Source: Ornithodoros turicata (taxonomy: Eukaryota; Arthropoda; Arachnida; Ixodida; Argasidae). From it: 64,000 nt of DNA. Location: NCBI RefSeq assembly GCF_037126465.1, contig NC_088210.1, positions 17,013,511 to 17,077,510 on the forward strand. Direction: 5' to 3'. Position numbers and translations under genes: made by a program. The notes beneath the pieces were generated by a model that was not told the DNA's origin, did not search any database, and was given only the letters and a program-made list of their open reading frames with translations. Numbering within the stretch: position 1 is the first letter of the stretch; each line of letters starts with the position of its first letter. Of the stretch, positions 43,440 through 54,919 are shown piece after piece.

Positions 43440-45615
43440 AGGATGTCGCGCGGATCAGCAGATATAACCGCACCTGTGCACACTTCTATTCATCTCAGTG
43501 TAATAAAGATATGTCACACCGTCGGCCCACAACGTATGTACCTCCAGATTTCTCCGACACCAAACTTTTTTTTTTCCACCAACCGTTTTTGTTACAAGAC
43601 CGTATCACCTTTGCCCAAGTTCATTAGAGACCAGTGTGCAAACATTTGTGCGAAAATATCTAGGCAAAGCCAGGGACAACAGCACGCTGCAACGCGTGCA
43701 CGGCGTTGGTGGTGGGAATAATCGATTAATAATCAGTCTTTCGTAAGGGAATGCTTTTAGCTCGCGCACGTAGGCGCTAATAACTTCTTATGAAACATTG
43801 TTGGTGTTTTTGGTCAGCTGAATTATTTCACGGACGCGTGCATCGTAAAAGCGTTGGTACCGTGCTTCGACGTCTCTGCATCACAATCGTTGCGGTGAAA
43901 TTTTGTTCTCGAAATAATTAAACGCGGAGCGAGAACGCGCAACTTATCGCTAGGGCGTCAGTAAATGCAGAGAACGATAAGTGGAAAATGTAAATAAGAA
44001 ATAAAGTAATCAGCCCGGGTGTTACATAATGAAACACCGGGTGCTGTTGCCATGACGACCAGTGCGGACAAGATATAAAGCGAAAAACACGGTGGAGAAG
44101 CGGGCGAAGGAAAAGTAGAAAGTAGAATCTTTTAGTATAGAACGAATTATGTTGACTGTTGCGCTGGTGCTGTCGTAACGCGGAGAGGCTCGGTATATCT
44201 AGGTGTAGCATGGCGAAATGCTAGGTGCTGGGGGGGGGGGGACCGTGTCTCCTGGGCTGACTTCGTAGGCAACTGTGCTGACATACGCCGATAACTGTTC
44301 CGAACGCACGATAAGCCAATCCAGCAGTCCCTTCGGAGTCGCTTGTATCATATTGAACAGCCTGGATATGACAGCTCCCTCTGTCGTGCCGCTTTCGTAG
44401 AGTGCTTTTTCACGCCATTGACAGCGTCAGAGACCCCGTTTGCGTAGAAGGGTCCTTGCCTTGCTCCTAAACAACTATATACTTCCTATATAGTTGACTT
44501 ATTGTGCGATTATTCTAAGCATTGTGAATGCATTATGAATGAAGCATTATGAAAACTCTCGCTGGATATCAGAGATCGAATCACTTGCGCGTTTCCACAG
44601 TGACCCGCATGATTTCGAGGAGGACTCCGTAATGACAGAGAAGGACTGTCGAGAGTGACATTATGCCGCAACGATGGTAATGCGATAAAAGGCATAATGT
44701 AGGATACGAGCGGACTAACATGACTGAACCATAGAGCCCTGATATTAAAGGTGGTGTCCGTACCAAAAACGCAGTTGAACTGAAGATGGGATAGGAATAT
44801 ATAGTGGGTGCCTGAAATACGTGTAACCGGAATATTTAGTTTTGAAACGGTCGGAAACAATGAAAATGAATTTAATCGGATTTTGCAGCCGGCTGCGCGC
44901 TGCCGGTTGAGTTCAGGCAACAGTGTGCGGGCCGACGTCACCGGAGTCGGTTATGAAGGCAGGCTGTCTTCCGACTCCCAATCTGCTGCCGCACAGTCGC
45001 TAGAAAAACCTGCGTTCATGCTGTATAGGTGGTATCGGATTGCAACTAGCTTGGAGACGCTGTCAGTTGAGCGATTCGGAGTCTCGTCAGCAATATGCCA
45101 ATTGCGTCACCGGTGGGCTGCGTCACGGCTGTAGCCAGGATGAGATGGGATGGTGAGATAACAGATGAAGGAATGATGACGGCCGAAAGTTAAGATCTAG
45201 GGCAGTCACTGCGCAGAGTTGATGAGAATTCCGAGCAGTACTCATAGCCTTTGAGCGAGGCGAACAGCGGCAAGCCGGTTTTCGTCACCACCACCACCAC
45301 CACGTCACCGGTGGAGGTGAAGCAGAGAAGGACCGTTCCAGTCGGAAGCTGGCAGTTGGTTTCGAATTCGATGTTTTTGATGTTTTGTAAAAACACTAAC
45401 GAATGTTTTGAAACCGTTTTGCTTTCTTCTTGGTAGGCATCTCCAAGTGTGGGTATCACATTAACTTTATAATTCTGGATTCCTCGCGGAAATGGATATA
45501 GAAATGCTCAAAAAAAGAAAAGAGAAAAGAAAGGTTAGGAAGAGCAGAAATTATGATTATAACCCCTGGGATACATATTCGCACAGAAGGTACAATGTGC
45601 GCGTGCGCGCGATCC
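43440..45615. other. No supported gene
   Basis: A SINE scrap GTGTCTCCTGGGCTGACTTC is at 44248-44305 and a SINE-tail-like CAGCGGCAAGCC plus CACCACCAC at 45267-45303. The 44510-45134 region is open on both strands for more than 100 codons without a recognisable domain. Confidence 0.4.
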
Positions 45616-45617
45616 TG

Positions 45618-46006
45618 CACTGTAAACTGAAAAGCACCCTTATGGGTGTAAATCGCTTGTCCTATAATTGACTCCTCTTTTTACACCGTATGGTCTGGAA
45701 CACCCTTTTTAGAGGGTGTATCCCGTGTAAAACGCCCTTTGAAAGGGTGCTTTTCCTTGAAAATGCCGTCTTTTGCACCCTTTATACACTTTTTTAGGAG
45801 GGTGTTTAACGATCTTAGACCCTCCTAAAAGGGTGTTTAAAGGGTGCAAAAGAGGGCATTTTCAAAGAAAAGCGCCCTTTCCAGGGGTGATTTACACGGA
45901 ATACACCCTCTAAAAAGGGTGTTCCAGACCATGTACGGTGTAAAAAGAGGTGTCAGTTATAGGACAAGCCATTTACACCCATAAGGGTGTTTTCCAGTTT
46001 ACAATG
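45618..46006. mobile_element. 389-bp near-perfect palindrome, ACACC-rich
   Basis: Arms of about 190 bp meet at a short centre near 45812 (AACGATCTTAG). Ends CACTGTAAACTGAAAAGC / CAGTTTACAATG. Paired blocks: CACCCTTATGGGTGTAAA, TTTTTACACCGTATGGTC, CTCTAAAAAGGGTGTTCC, AAGGGTGCAAAAGAGGGC. TG on both flanks. Same end class as the CACTCT MITEs, body unlike the others. Confidence 0.9.
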
Positions 46007-46942
46007 TGGTGCGCAAGAGAACTGTCAATTTCGGGCATCACTGCTGATGCGGATGGAGTGACAGATCAAAGCGGGCCAGAAAAGCTCTTCTCGACTAAAA
46101 TGAACAGGCACTGTCCAGTTTCACTTTAAAACCAATCTAAAAGCGTTTCTACGTACAACAATTCCGACAGTGGTCCTAGAAGTGGAAGATGAAGCCGCTC
46201 CCCCAGAGACAGCGTTTCTTGGACAACTCCACTCGTAGCAACAGCATGGTTCACACGCTTCGCAATACTTGCGGGCAGGTCGGCATTGCGAACCAGAGCC
46301 ACGGCAATATTACTGCGCCACGGTATAGATCGACAAATCTGGCGGTCTGCAACAAAGCCACGCCTGTAGCCCCATTACACGGCAGAAATTACTTTCGATC
46401 CGATCCCGACTGTAGACACACGTGTGTCACGCAAGCGGAGAACACCTAACGGCCATCGTTCGTTTACTTTATTTCTTTTTTGTTTTTGTTTTTGCTTTTG
46501 CTATCCTATATTGTAACAATACGACCGAACCCTTTATAGAAGGTGCAGTCGTGTCGTGTTCTATGAAGCCACAATTTCAGCTTCAACACCATCTCTTCCT
46601 ATACCACAGTTGGTTTTCAGGAGGAGCAGGCGCCTGGAATTGTCATGGCTGTTTCGGAAGACAGACAACATTAAAGCAAGCCGCGCTATGTTTTTCACCG
46701 GGACTGCTCCATGGCGTGGCACGCGCGTGCACGCGCAGCATGGACTAAAAACACCGATGCACGAGTTGAAACGACGTTCACTCCTTAAAGAAAGAGTCCG
46801 GTAAAATTTCGATTGTAGCCCCGTAACGGAATCAAAGTTTTGAATTATTACAATATTAACGTAGCGTGTAACGTAATTTGAAGTAAGCTTGTTTTTGCAT
46901 TTTAGTGCCCCTTTAATAAATGTTAGTGAATGCGCTCTTCTT

Positions 46943-47439
46943 ACCGTGTATTCACACGAGTGACATCCTCACCGAAGATTCTTGTGGAAGAAAAAGCGGA
47001 AACACTGCTCACGGAGCCGAAGTTCCGTCCCGTGTTATGTTGAAGATTCACACCGTGCCGGAATATCGGCGGGAGTGGCGTAGTGCGCACTTAGGAGACG
47101 ACACTTCGCAGACGACACCTAGCAGACGACACTTCGCAGACGACACTTCGCAGACGACACCTAGCAGACGACACCTAGCAGACGACACTTCGCAGACGAC
47201 ACTTAGCAGACGACACTTCGCAGACGTCACTTAGCAGGCGTTACTTAGCAGATGACACCGTCAGCGTCTTTTCCTGTCGTCTGCTACGGAATAGCTTGTG
47301 GCTGTCTCGCAGGATTTAGCAGTGTATGTGAAGAGACTATATACGTTGGCGCTCGCACTCAAGTGACAGCAGGAAGCTATGACGTTTTTCGCATCTTCCG
47401 CTGCAGTATTCTGGGGAATGTCGCTCGTGTGAATACAGG
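46943..47439. mobile_element. B-family TIR element (copy B5) with expanded 14-mer array
   Basis: ACCGTGTATTCACACGAGTG at left is inverted at right as CTCGTGTGAATACAGG. Shared blocks: GAAGATTCTTGTGGAAG, GAAGTTCCGTCCCGTG, GTCGTCTGCTACGGAATAG, GACGTTTTTCGCATCTTCC. No C insertion; the site GTCTCGCAGG is intact. The extra length relative to B3 is the tandem array. Confidence 0.88.
47089..47256. repeat. Twelve tandem copies of a 14-nt unit
   Basis: Consensus ACTTMGCAGACGAC with two main variants (ACTTCGCAGACGAC, ACCTAGCAGACGAC) and degenerate last units. The unit equals one arm of the B-family hairpin; the opposite arm, GTCGTCTGCTA (47277-47287), remains single. Confidence 0.92.
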
Positions 47440-49765
47440 ACGGATGCTGTAATCTTCCTGAGTCGCATTGTCGTTGCTCCTTGTGATGATGCTCAGTAGA
47501 AGCCTATGGCGGCTGCCGCCGGTGACCTCACACGAACGAGTTTCCTAAAACAATCGCCATCAAGACAGGCAAAGCCTGCCGGCCTAAATGACGTGACGTA
47601 GACATTAAGAGTCCGCCAATCACACCATCATTCGGCGGCCGTAGCTATGGAGACGAACCGCCATCAGCTCCTGCATGACCTGCCATTGGTAGCCACAGAA
47701 AGCCTGCGTTTGAAATCGTCTGCGTCGATTGGTTGGAGCAGACGATATCCCGACCTTATATGTTCACGTGACGAAGGAGTGAGTGGGTGCATTACGTAGG
47801 CCTTCCGTATCTATGGGTCCGTTGCCTAAGCGTGCTCTGCGTTCTTGCAAAGCACGACTTATGGAGTGGTTGTTCACTTATTTCCTAACGATAAACACGT
47901 CCATTAACGTTCACATTTCAGCGCGTGGGGTAATTGAGGATGAAGACATGACTTAGCTCGCCGCGACTATACGCCGGATACCAGACCGTCTTCGACTGGG
48001 CTACACTTTGTGAATTACTGCTAACAGCGCATGTTCTCGCATTCGATTAATTCAGCTCAGACGCAGATTGGGTAACGTGGATCTCGATGCTTGTCGGCGA
48101 TGTTTTATTATCGATCTGTTTCATACTGGCAATCAATTTTTGTCGAGCTAAGCCGGCCCTTGCTCTTTAAGCCAGCTAATGAGACGACGCCCACTTTAAG
48201 CTTACGACACTCGAAGCAGACGTCTGCGACAACAGATCTAGCACTTTTCTATATTTGAGTGAAGACTTAGCTTGGTTTGCACACGAGGGTTTATCGTTTG
48301 GTTCGCACTCCTTGACACTGCCTCGGGCATATTTTGATAAATCCAAGACAGCTAACACTTTTGGGTGGGTGGCAAGACTGCCACGTGGTCTAGGAGTCCG
48401 TTATCCTCTTTATAGGAGACAAAGAGTTGGAAGCGATGCTCCTGTTCTCTCTATATAGGCGAGATTGCTGAAGTGAGGTGACAGCGGCGTTACCCGCGGG
48501 CACAACGGGATAGATCCTGAAGAATACTCCCCACAGAGAGAGACGGGGGGTGGGGCGGGGGGTTCTGAGGGGGATATTCTAACGTTAAGAGCACTCGATT
48601 AAAACTACCAGAGCGAAACACGCGTTCTTATGGGATTCTGCAAAAAGCATAAGGTTAATTCATATGGCGTCACTCGTAGGAGAGCGCCACAGTCGTGTCG
48701 CCACGAGGTATATATAGTGCATGAGGCCACTGTTCGGACTTTCGCCCTCACCGTATTCACCGTTCATTTAGTGCTCCCAAGTTCTTGTACGGTGTGCATA
48801 TTATTAACGGTATACAACACCTCGGTAGTTTCCACGTCTTCAACGTTTGCAGTCTTCTAAACAGCACACGGCAACCAACACGAAAACCGTATATAACCAT
48901 AGTTCTCAGATCCTGCATCCCGTATATAGGGCTCCAGTTTTCAACGAATCAGGAGAGAGGATCAGTGCTATAGGAGAAATGTCATGCGGTGAAGTTATGT
49001 TTCCTTCAGTAAAAAGAAAAAAGAGAAAACGAGACTCGCCCAAAGGCTATATCAGCCAAAGTTCACCTGCCTACGGGTCTTCTCACCAATCCTTGCAGTG
49101 ACCGGTCTACAACTTAGCTGTAGACCGTCATCATTTCAACATCTCATATCATATCACGTCGTTCCATCTAGGCTACGGTCATGACGCTGCTCACACGAGT
49201 GAGACCAACACAGGCAGGCCGGAATGCTCACCACTACCACTACCACCACCACCACCTCTGTTAGAGTGTATACATACGCGCGGGGTAACGGCGCAGAGAT
49301 CATAGTTTTATCTGCACACGGAGGACTGTCGACAGAGAAACACCCATTTTCTTCTTTTGGGAGATCACCTGAATGCAGGGGTAACCCGATATCTTCCCCG
49401 GGGGCACTGCAGACAGAAGGTAGAACCAGACTGTTCATGTTGTAAACGTTGTAAAAGTATTTGTTCAGGCTACGACCCAATACCACAGCCTGCAAGAACG
49501 CGCATCCTCTCCGGAACAACGGAAATTAGAATCGCGGAGCGAGGCAGCAGGAAATTGATCTTCCCTGGTATACGGTTTCTTGTTTCCATTTCGCTGTGTG
49601 GCTGCTGGTGTACACGGACTTCGTCGGAATGTTGTATGTCATTCGATATCATATGCTTGGAGACAGGATAAGGAAAAAAAAAAAAAAAAAACAGAGAAGA
49701 AAAACGAACTGTTTTCCAGTTTATAACGGGCGCATTACACATATTAAAAAGTGTCCGATGTACGC
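47440..49765. other. No supported gene; CCAAT-containing CpG stretch
   Basis: 47500-47880 is GC-richer with ATTGGTTGGAGC, CCAATCACACC, TTGGTAGCC and CACGTGACG, promoter-like but without a supported transcript. An ATG at 47814 opens only a 45-codon frame. A MITE right-arm relic (GTTTTCAACGAATCAGGAG to GCGGTGAAGTTATG) is at 48930-49005, and (CCA)n at 49227-49255. Confidence 0.4.
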
Positions 49766-49769
49766 TATT

Positions 49770-49962
49770 CAGGGTGTTTGCTCTAACGTGTCCAGACATT
49801 ATATTTAAAGCGAGCGATAAAAGAAAAGCAAGTGGTACTTTTCTCCTATTTGAGTAAGAAACAGGTACTGCTTCACTAGTAGCACCTGTTCTTAGCCAAG
49901 TATTCTCTTCCATCGCTCGCCTTATATAAAATTTGTGGACACGTTATAGAGCAAACACCCTC
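49770..49962. mobile_element. 193-bp TIR element, CAGGGTGTTTGCTC ends
   Basis: CAGGGTGTTTGCTCTAACGTG and TCCAGACATTATATTTAAAG are mirrored by TATATAAAATTTGTGGACACG and TTATAGAGCAAACACCCTC. GCGAGCGAT/ATCGCTCGC pair further in, so the TIR is about 50 bp. The centre is a second small inverted set (AAGCAAGTGGTACTTTTC / CAAGTATTCTCTTCC, AACAGGTACTGC / GCACCTGTTC). Confidence 0.8.
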
Positions 49963-50439
49963 TATAACTCCAAGGTGTAGGAGATTGTAGTTCCTATGAC
50001 CAGGCGCCCGACCAGATGTCAATTTTGCAAACTATCGCTGACTACTGTACATATTTCCGAACTACTAGTATTTTTCCTGAGCGCACCTCTGCGTAATAAA
50101 CATGCCGAACGTATAGTATACGTTTTGCAGGGAAAGGCGCATTTTGTACAATACGTGACAAGCCCTAAGCTCTGCAAAACTGGCCTCCTTCCATTCCGCG
50201 CTTCGCAGTGCAGACCAGGCCCAGGTTTAGCAACCTGGCAGTGTATTTGGAGGGGCTTCCTAACGCGCGTGCCTCGCACAGAAGTGCGCTCAAATCGCTT
50301 TTTAATGTACTCTTGTTGTGCTCGCGGCCCTTTGACGAGAGAAGCATCGAGAGAAGCACCTTCGTCGTCGGTACCAAACGTTCCGAAGGATTTGAAAGCA
50401 ATTATGGTGTGGAACCTGTTTGAATGAAAACATGCAGGG

Positions 50440-50770
50440 CTAGAAACGGTACTTCACCGCACAACACGTTCAGAACCGTCATTCAGAATGGTATGATTGT
50501 ATTTCATTGATTTGTTTGCAATCGAACGCGTACGCCTCTGTGAGGCCGACAACGGCCAGCTCTTCCAGTACCACCTGTTTTTAGAATCAGTGTTTAGAGT
50601 TTTTAGAATGTTGTTTAGAATGTTGTTAGATTTTTGTTTGTTGAAAACGGGAGGCGTACGTCCTTTTGTGACACTTTGTCGTTCCAGTAAATGTCACAAA
50701 AAGGCGTATGCCCTATAGGCGTAGGCGCTTTCCACAAATCAGGAGTGACAGCGGCACCGTTATGCGTAAT
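50440..50770. mobile_element. Palindromic MITE with SINE-tail fragment inside
   Basis: Left arm CTAGAAACGGTACTTCACCG to CGAACGCGTACGCCTC; then GTGAGGCCGACAACGGCC and CAGTACCACC (SINE tail, 50541-50575) and TTTTAGAAT repeats; then GAAAACGGGAGGCGTACG, GTCACAAAAAGGCGTATGCC and CACAAATCAGGAGTGACAG. The right end is lost. Confidence 0.65.
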
Positions 50771-50783
50771 ACCCCTCTCCCTC

Positions 50784-51322
50784 TTTGTAAACAAATGACG
50801 TCATAGTGTTCGACAGCACCACCAATTTGGTAGAGTTGAACTATACACTGGAAGCTAGTGGGCGAAAAAGGTCTCGCCCGAAAGCCACGGTCTTGAGGGG
50901 ATTACGATGGTCCCTGAAAGAGACGCAACCTTGGGTCCTACTTTTCTTTGAATAGACCTCTTCCTGTTTGTAAACAAATGACGTCATAGTGTTTGACAGC
51001 GCCACCAATTTGGTAGAGTTGAACTACGCTTGAAGCTAAAGGCGAACAATGCTGCGCCCGAAAGCCACGGTCTTGAGGGGACTACGATGGTCTCTGAAAG
51101 AGACGCGACCTTCGGTCTTACTTTTCTTTTACTAGACCTCCCCCTGTTTGTAAACAAATGACGTGATAGTGTTCGACAGCGCCACCAATTTGGTCGAGTT
51201 GAACTACGCTCGAAGCTAGGGGGGCGAAAAGGGTCGCGCCCGAAAGCCACGGTGTTTAGGGGATTACGATGGTCCCTGAAAGAGACGCGACCTTCGGTCC
51301 TACTTTTCTTTCAATAGGAGGC
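50784..51322. repeat. Three tandem ~180-bp units containing TGACGTCA
   Basis: Starts of TTTGTAAACAAATGACGT are at 50784, 50967 and 51147 (spacing 183 and 180). Each unit has GACAGCRCCACCAATTTGG, AGTTGAACTA, CGCCCGAAAGCCACGGT, TACGATGGTCYCTGAAAGAG, ACTTTTCTTT. Units 1 and 2 keep the CRE palindrome TGACGTCA; unit 3 has TGACGTGA. Minus-strand ORFs through it are repeat-driven. Confidence 0.92.
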
Positions 51323-51324
51323 AG

Positions 51325-52460
51325 CGAACAAGTGCCCATTCGTGGAACCCAGCCCTCCCCTTCCGATTTGTTTCGGTTTCAGTCTATCTACCAACGTCAT
51401 GATGACGTTTCTCGGATAGAGGTCTATACTCGGCCCGTAAAGTATAGAAGGCAGTCAAGTGAAGGACCGTAGCTGCTTCACAGGCAACGTTTATATGAAT
51501 ATATCGGATACATCTCTCGAACCCCACTCTGCACTTCCTTGCAGATTATGCACGCGTTCTGGTTTTGCCGCACATTTATCTTTTCTATTACCGTCCTTCC
51601 GTGTGCTCATTATTTCCGTCTTAGTGAAGGCAATCGGGGAAATAAAGGACAGACAGTCGGGGATGAATCGGGCCAAAGCACGCCAATTAGGGCAGCGATC
51701 ATCCCGCTGCGTCGCGCGGTGCGAAGGGTGATTGTAATACAGTGATCGATAACGGATAGATATGAATAGGAGACTGGGGAAGAAAAGCGGGAAAACGGTG
51801 AGGCGGAAATCACGTTCGCCCTTCTGTTTGTATGTCAATAGTGAATTAGTGATATATTGAGGGTAACCTACCGCGATAATACGCAATTATGAGTGTCGCT
51901 TGTAGGACTTATTGTCCTATAAAAATCCATTTCCTCGGCAGATATCTGTTGGCAATACGCATTTCACGATCATACCCTGTATAGGTTAGCGCTCCCTCGA
52001 CCGCACCCATCTTCTGTGTTCATTGTTACGTATTATATATAGAGTAAGACAATACACAAAGACGCGATTCAAGGAATGGGCGCTGCCATTAGTGCTGCCA
52101 CCCCGCGGTAGTCACAGGAACTGTGCACGTGTGGGCTGCCGTTTCTCGAGTTCCTTCATTTTCCCGTGTGTTTTTTTCATTCATTTTCGTGTCCGTCCGT
52201 GTTCACTTCGTGTCCGTTCATTTTCTCCCGCTCGGGAACAGGTGTAGAAAAGATATTGCATCGGCCAGCACTCCTCACGTGAACAACTGTGCATATCATA
52301 TCGCACGCGGAAGCAAGCAATCTTCTTGTTCCTTGATATTTCGAACGTCGATACGCTACTCAGATGTTTACCGGAGGACTAGTTATATTTAATATTACGT
52401 TATCGTCAGTCATAACCGTTAAAGACTGCGGCCACCAGTATTCATCACAATGGGAAGAGC
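51325..52460. other. No supported gene
   Basis: Unique-looking sequence; a 131-codon minus-strand open frame (51491-51886) has no motif or splice support. Confidence 0.4.
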
Positions 52461-52466
52461 GATTTT

Positions 52467-52609
52467 GGCAGTCCAACTCCTGCCATGTCGTCGCTGCGAA
52501 CGAGGCTAAGGAGCGCGCAGAGACTAGTGGTTTGATAGTAGCGCGACAGGGTCTATAGATAGTACTCCAATTCTAAGGTGCCATTTAGAGCACTATCTAC
52601 TATATACTA
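52467..52609. repeat. Duplicated segment (partner at 56222-56368)
   Basis: GATTTTGGCAGTCCA, CGAACGAGGCTAAGGAGCGC, AGACTAGTGGTTTGA, GGGTCTATAGATAGTACTCC, AATTCTAAGGTGCCATTTAG, GCACTATCTA. About 90% alike in the two copies, same orientation, and in both a CACTCTAAAAACAGAAG MITE end follows at the same base. Confidence 0.85.
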
Positions 52610-52871
52610 CACTCTAAAAACAGAAGAAAAAAAAACTGAACTTCACCGCATAGCGCGCTCTGCGTCAGCCATTGCCACGAATGATAGGATTATCCCTTCT
52701 GATTCGAAGAGAGAGGGTGGCGTACGCCTTTTTGCGTCAATTTGGATATACGATAATTGACACAAAAAGGCGTACCTTCACTCTCTCCCCGTGTCAGAAG
52801 CGATAACCCTAACATTGGTGACAATGGCTGACGCCGAGCGTGCTATGCGGTGAGGTTCAGTTTTTAGAGTG
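52610..52871. mobile_element. Palindromic MITE, TCTGATTCGAAGAGAGA body
   Basis: CACTCTAAAAACAG (with a GAAGAAAAAAAAA insertion only in the left arm) to CAGTTTTTAGAGTG; TA on both flanks. Centre GGTGGCGTACGCCTTTTTG facing CAAAAAGGCGTACCTTC; arms TCTGATTCGAAGAGAGAG vs CTCTCTCCCCGTGTCAG. Confidence 0.85.
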
Positions 52872-52874
52872 TAG

Positions 52875-54060
52875 GATTCTCTGCGCGTGATCTTGGGATA
52901 ATTGCGAATAGTGGATAATTGTGAATAGCGAGCTTCCGAAAAGCAAACGTGTTGATAATGGATAGCGAACTTGCGAGTAGAGCACCTGAGAGTTTCTTTT
53001 TTTTTTGTGGGGGGGGGGGGAGAATTTATGTTCGGAGTAGCAGAACACGTCGGGAGACGAGATCACTTTGTCCTCCTTTATTCCCTACAAACAAAACAAA
53101 CAAACAAACATCAATTAAAATACAGGGATAGTAGTAATGGTAGAGAATAAACACTACAGAATGTCGTGGACTATATATTGCTAGGCTTGTTACTCGCATC
53201 CAGCACGCCTTGGATGAGGCTTTCTCCGACAGCAATGTTGACGTTTGTCAGCCCATTGAATGTGCGTAAATGGAGCCTGTGCAGATCACTGGGTAACCAT
53301 CTCGCACCGTGCAGTATCTGATTTTCAATGTGCGTGGAAGTCCTCTTTTTCATGATTATCACCACATCACTTATTACGTTACATTATTATTTATTACACG
53401 CGGTTGTTTTGATTTCTTACGATCTTGTCACGCTCTCTGCGCCCCCTGAGATCGTTCAATAAAACATTTAGTTGCGAGCATCGCTTCGTCCTGTCGCCTT
53501 CCTCTATCTCCGTCCACGTATACGTTTTGCGCAACCACCATCCAACTGGATTGCACTCGAAATACGCGTGCAGAAAAATTGCAAAAGAGCAATATATTTT
53601 GTCCCCATGACCATCGATCCAAGATACACAACACTAGCGACGACGTCTCATAGACATTACCAGCGTAAATGTTTTTTTTTTTTTTACTCTTCTTCTTCTT
53701 CTTCTACCTCCAAACTGTTCAAACCAAATTCTCGCCCAGGGCGTTTGCAACGCTCTCGACGAACGCGGGGCCGAGATGTTCAGGCAGTAATCGGTGCCCG
53801 AGGTGTACTAAGGAGTGTCTCGAAGCTGTCAAACTTGTTGGGCTTGACAGGGCTTGACGTGGAAGTGGAAAGAGACGATTGGAAACCGGGATTCTTCGGG
53901 CCTGTCTTCTTAACACTGTCGGAACCGGATTTCGTTACAGAGGTGAGGTAACTGCAAACGCCCGTTGTAACAACGTCGAAACCTTCTTCGTAGTCGGTAG
54001 ATGTTCTCGAATGTTCACGAGAAAAGAATGCTGCTCAGGAGCTATTGTGCGCGATCCCAC
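52875..54060. other. No supported gene; G-run fragment
   Basis: A GTGGATAATTGTGAATAG / TTGATAATGGATAGC repeat is at 52908-52970, a T-run/G-run scrap at 52998-53022 and (CTT)n at 53688-53702. ORF 53472-53951 (159 codons, plus) has no recognisable domain and overlaps the CTT repeat. Confidence 0.4.
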
Positions 54061-54063
54061 CTA

Positions 54064-54311
54064 CACTCTAAAAACAGAACTTCACCACATAGCACGCTGT
54101 GAGCCAACCCTTGCCCAGAATGATAGGGTTACCGCGTCTGATTCGAAGAGAGAAGGGGGCGTACGCTTTTTTGTGGCAATTTTCTTATATCCAATTTGCC
54201 ACAAAAAGGCGTACGCCCACCTCTCTCTTCGAATCAGAAGCGATAACCCTATCATTAGTGGCAACGGTTGGCGCACGGCGTGCTATGCGGTGAAATTCTG
54301 TTTTTAGAGTG
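54064..54311. mobile_element. Palindromic MITE, TCTGATTCGAAGAGAGA body, intact
   Basis: A 248-bp hairpin, CACTCTAAAAACAGAAC to GAAATTCTGTTTTTAGAGTG, TA at left, CA at right. Arms GATAGGGTTACCGCGTCTGA / AGAAGCGATAACCCTATC and GGGCGTACGCTTTTTTG / CAAAAAGGCGTACGCCC. Both strands carry a 64-codon open frame of near-mirror sequence. Confidence 0.88.
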
Positions 54312-54463
54312 CATGTAGTCTGACGTTCCGAAAGGTACTATAACACTATGAAAGATATCTGCGCTCGCAAATAGGGTATTTGGCCACATTTGACCACATC
54401 TGACCACATGGAACTAAGGCTATCGGCCGCCATACACTTTTAAAACATAACTTCACCACTATA

Positions 54464-54722
54464 CACTCTCAGAACAGAACTTCACCGCATAGCACGTTGT
54501 GCGCCAACCACTGCCACGAACGATAGGGTTTCGCTTCTGATTTGACGAAAGAGAGAGAGAGAGAGAGGGCATTCGCCTTTTTGTAGCAATTGCGATATAT
54601 CCAAATTGCTTCAAAAAGGCGTACGCACTCTCTCTCTCTTCAAATCAGAAGCGATAGCCCCATCATTCATGTTAATGGTTGGCAGACAAAGTGCTATGCG
54701 GTGGAGTTCTGTTCTGAGAACG
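54464..54722. mobile_element. Palindromic MITE, GA-expanded body
   Basis: CACTCTCAGAACAGAAC to GTTCTGTTCTGAGAACG. The left arm has (GA)9 at 54551-54567 and the right (CT)6 at 54629-54640, so the hairpin arms differ by microsatellite length. A solitary end TACACTTTTAAAACATAACTTCACC sits just upstream at 54432-54456. Confidence 0.85.
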
Positions 54723-54724
54723 TA

Positions 54725-54919
54725 CACTGTTAAAACAGAACTTCACCACATAGCACGCTCATAGGCAACAATAATTCCGAATGATATCATTCTGTGTTTT
54801 GATTTGTTGAAAATGGGAGGAGGCGCCTATCTGGGACAGATTACCTTGTCCCAGATAGGCGCCTCCCACCTGTTTTGAACAAATCAGGACACAGAATGAT
54901 ATTATTCGGAATGATGGTA
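54725..54919. mobile_element. Palindromic MITE, GGCGCC/TATCTGGGACA body, right end missing
   Basis: Follows the previous element after only TA. CACTGTTAAAACAGAAC, GAGGCGCCTATCTGGGACA / TGTCCCAGATAGGCGCC, then GAATGATATTATTCGGAATG and a stop at ATGGTA, where another element begins. Confidence 0.82.

Noticed and set aside
44510..45134. 143-codon minus and 108-codon plus overlapping ORFs
   Set aside because: No splice signals or recognisable motifs; opposing frames of similar length suggest chance.
47089..47256. CRISPR-like array (regular short repeats)
   Set aside because: The units are head-to-tail with no spacers; eukaryotic context; it is an expanded hairpin arm.
47500..47860. Promoter of an unannotated gene (CCAAT boxes, CACGTGACG)
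   Set aside because: Suggestive composition only; no TATA/Inr arrangement or downstream ORF beyond 45 codons, and similar CCAAT-bearing blocks at 10.4 and 29.0 kb belong to a repeat.
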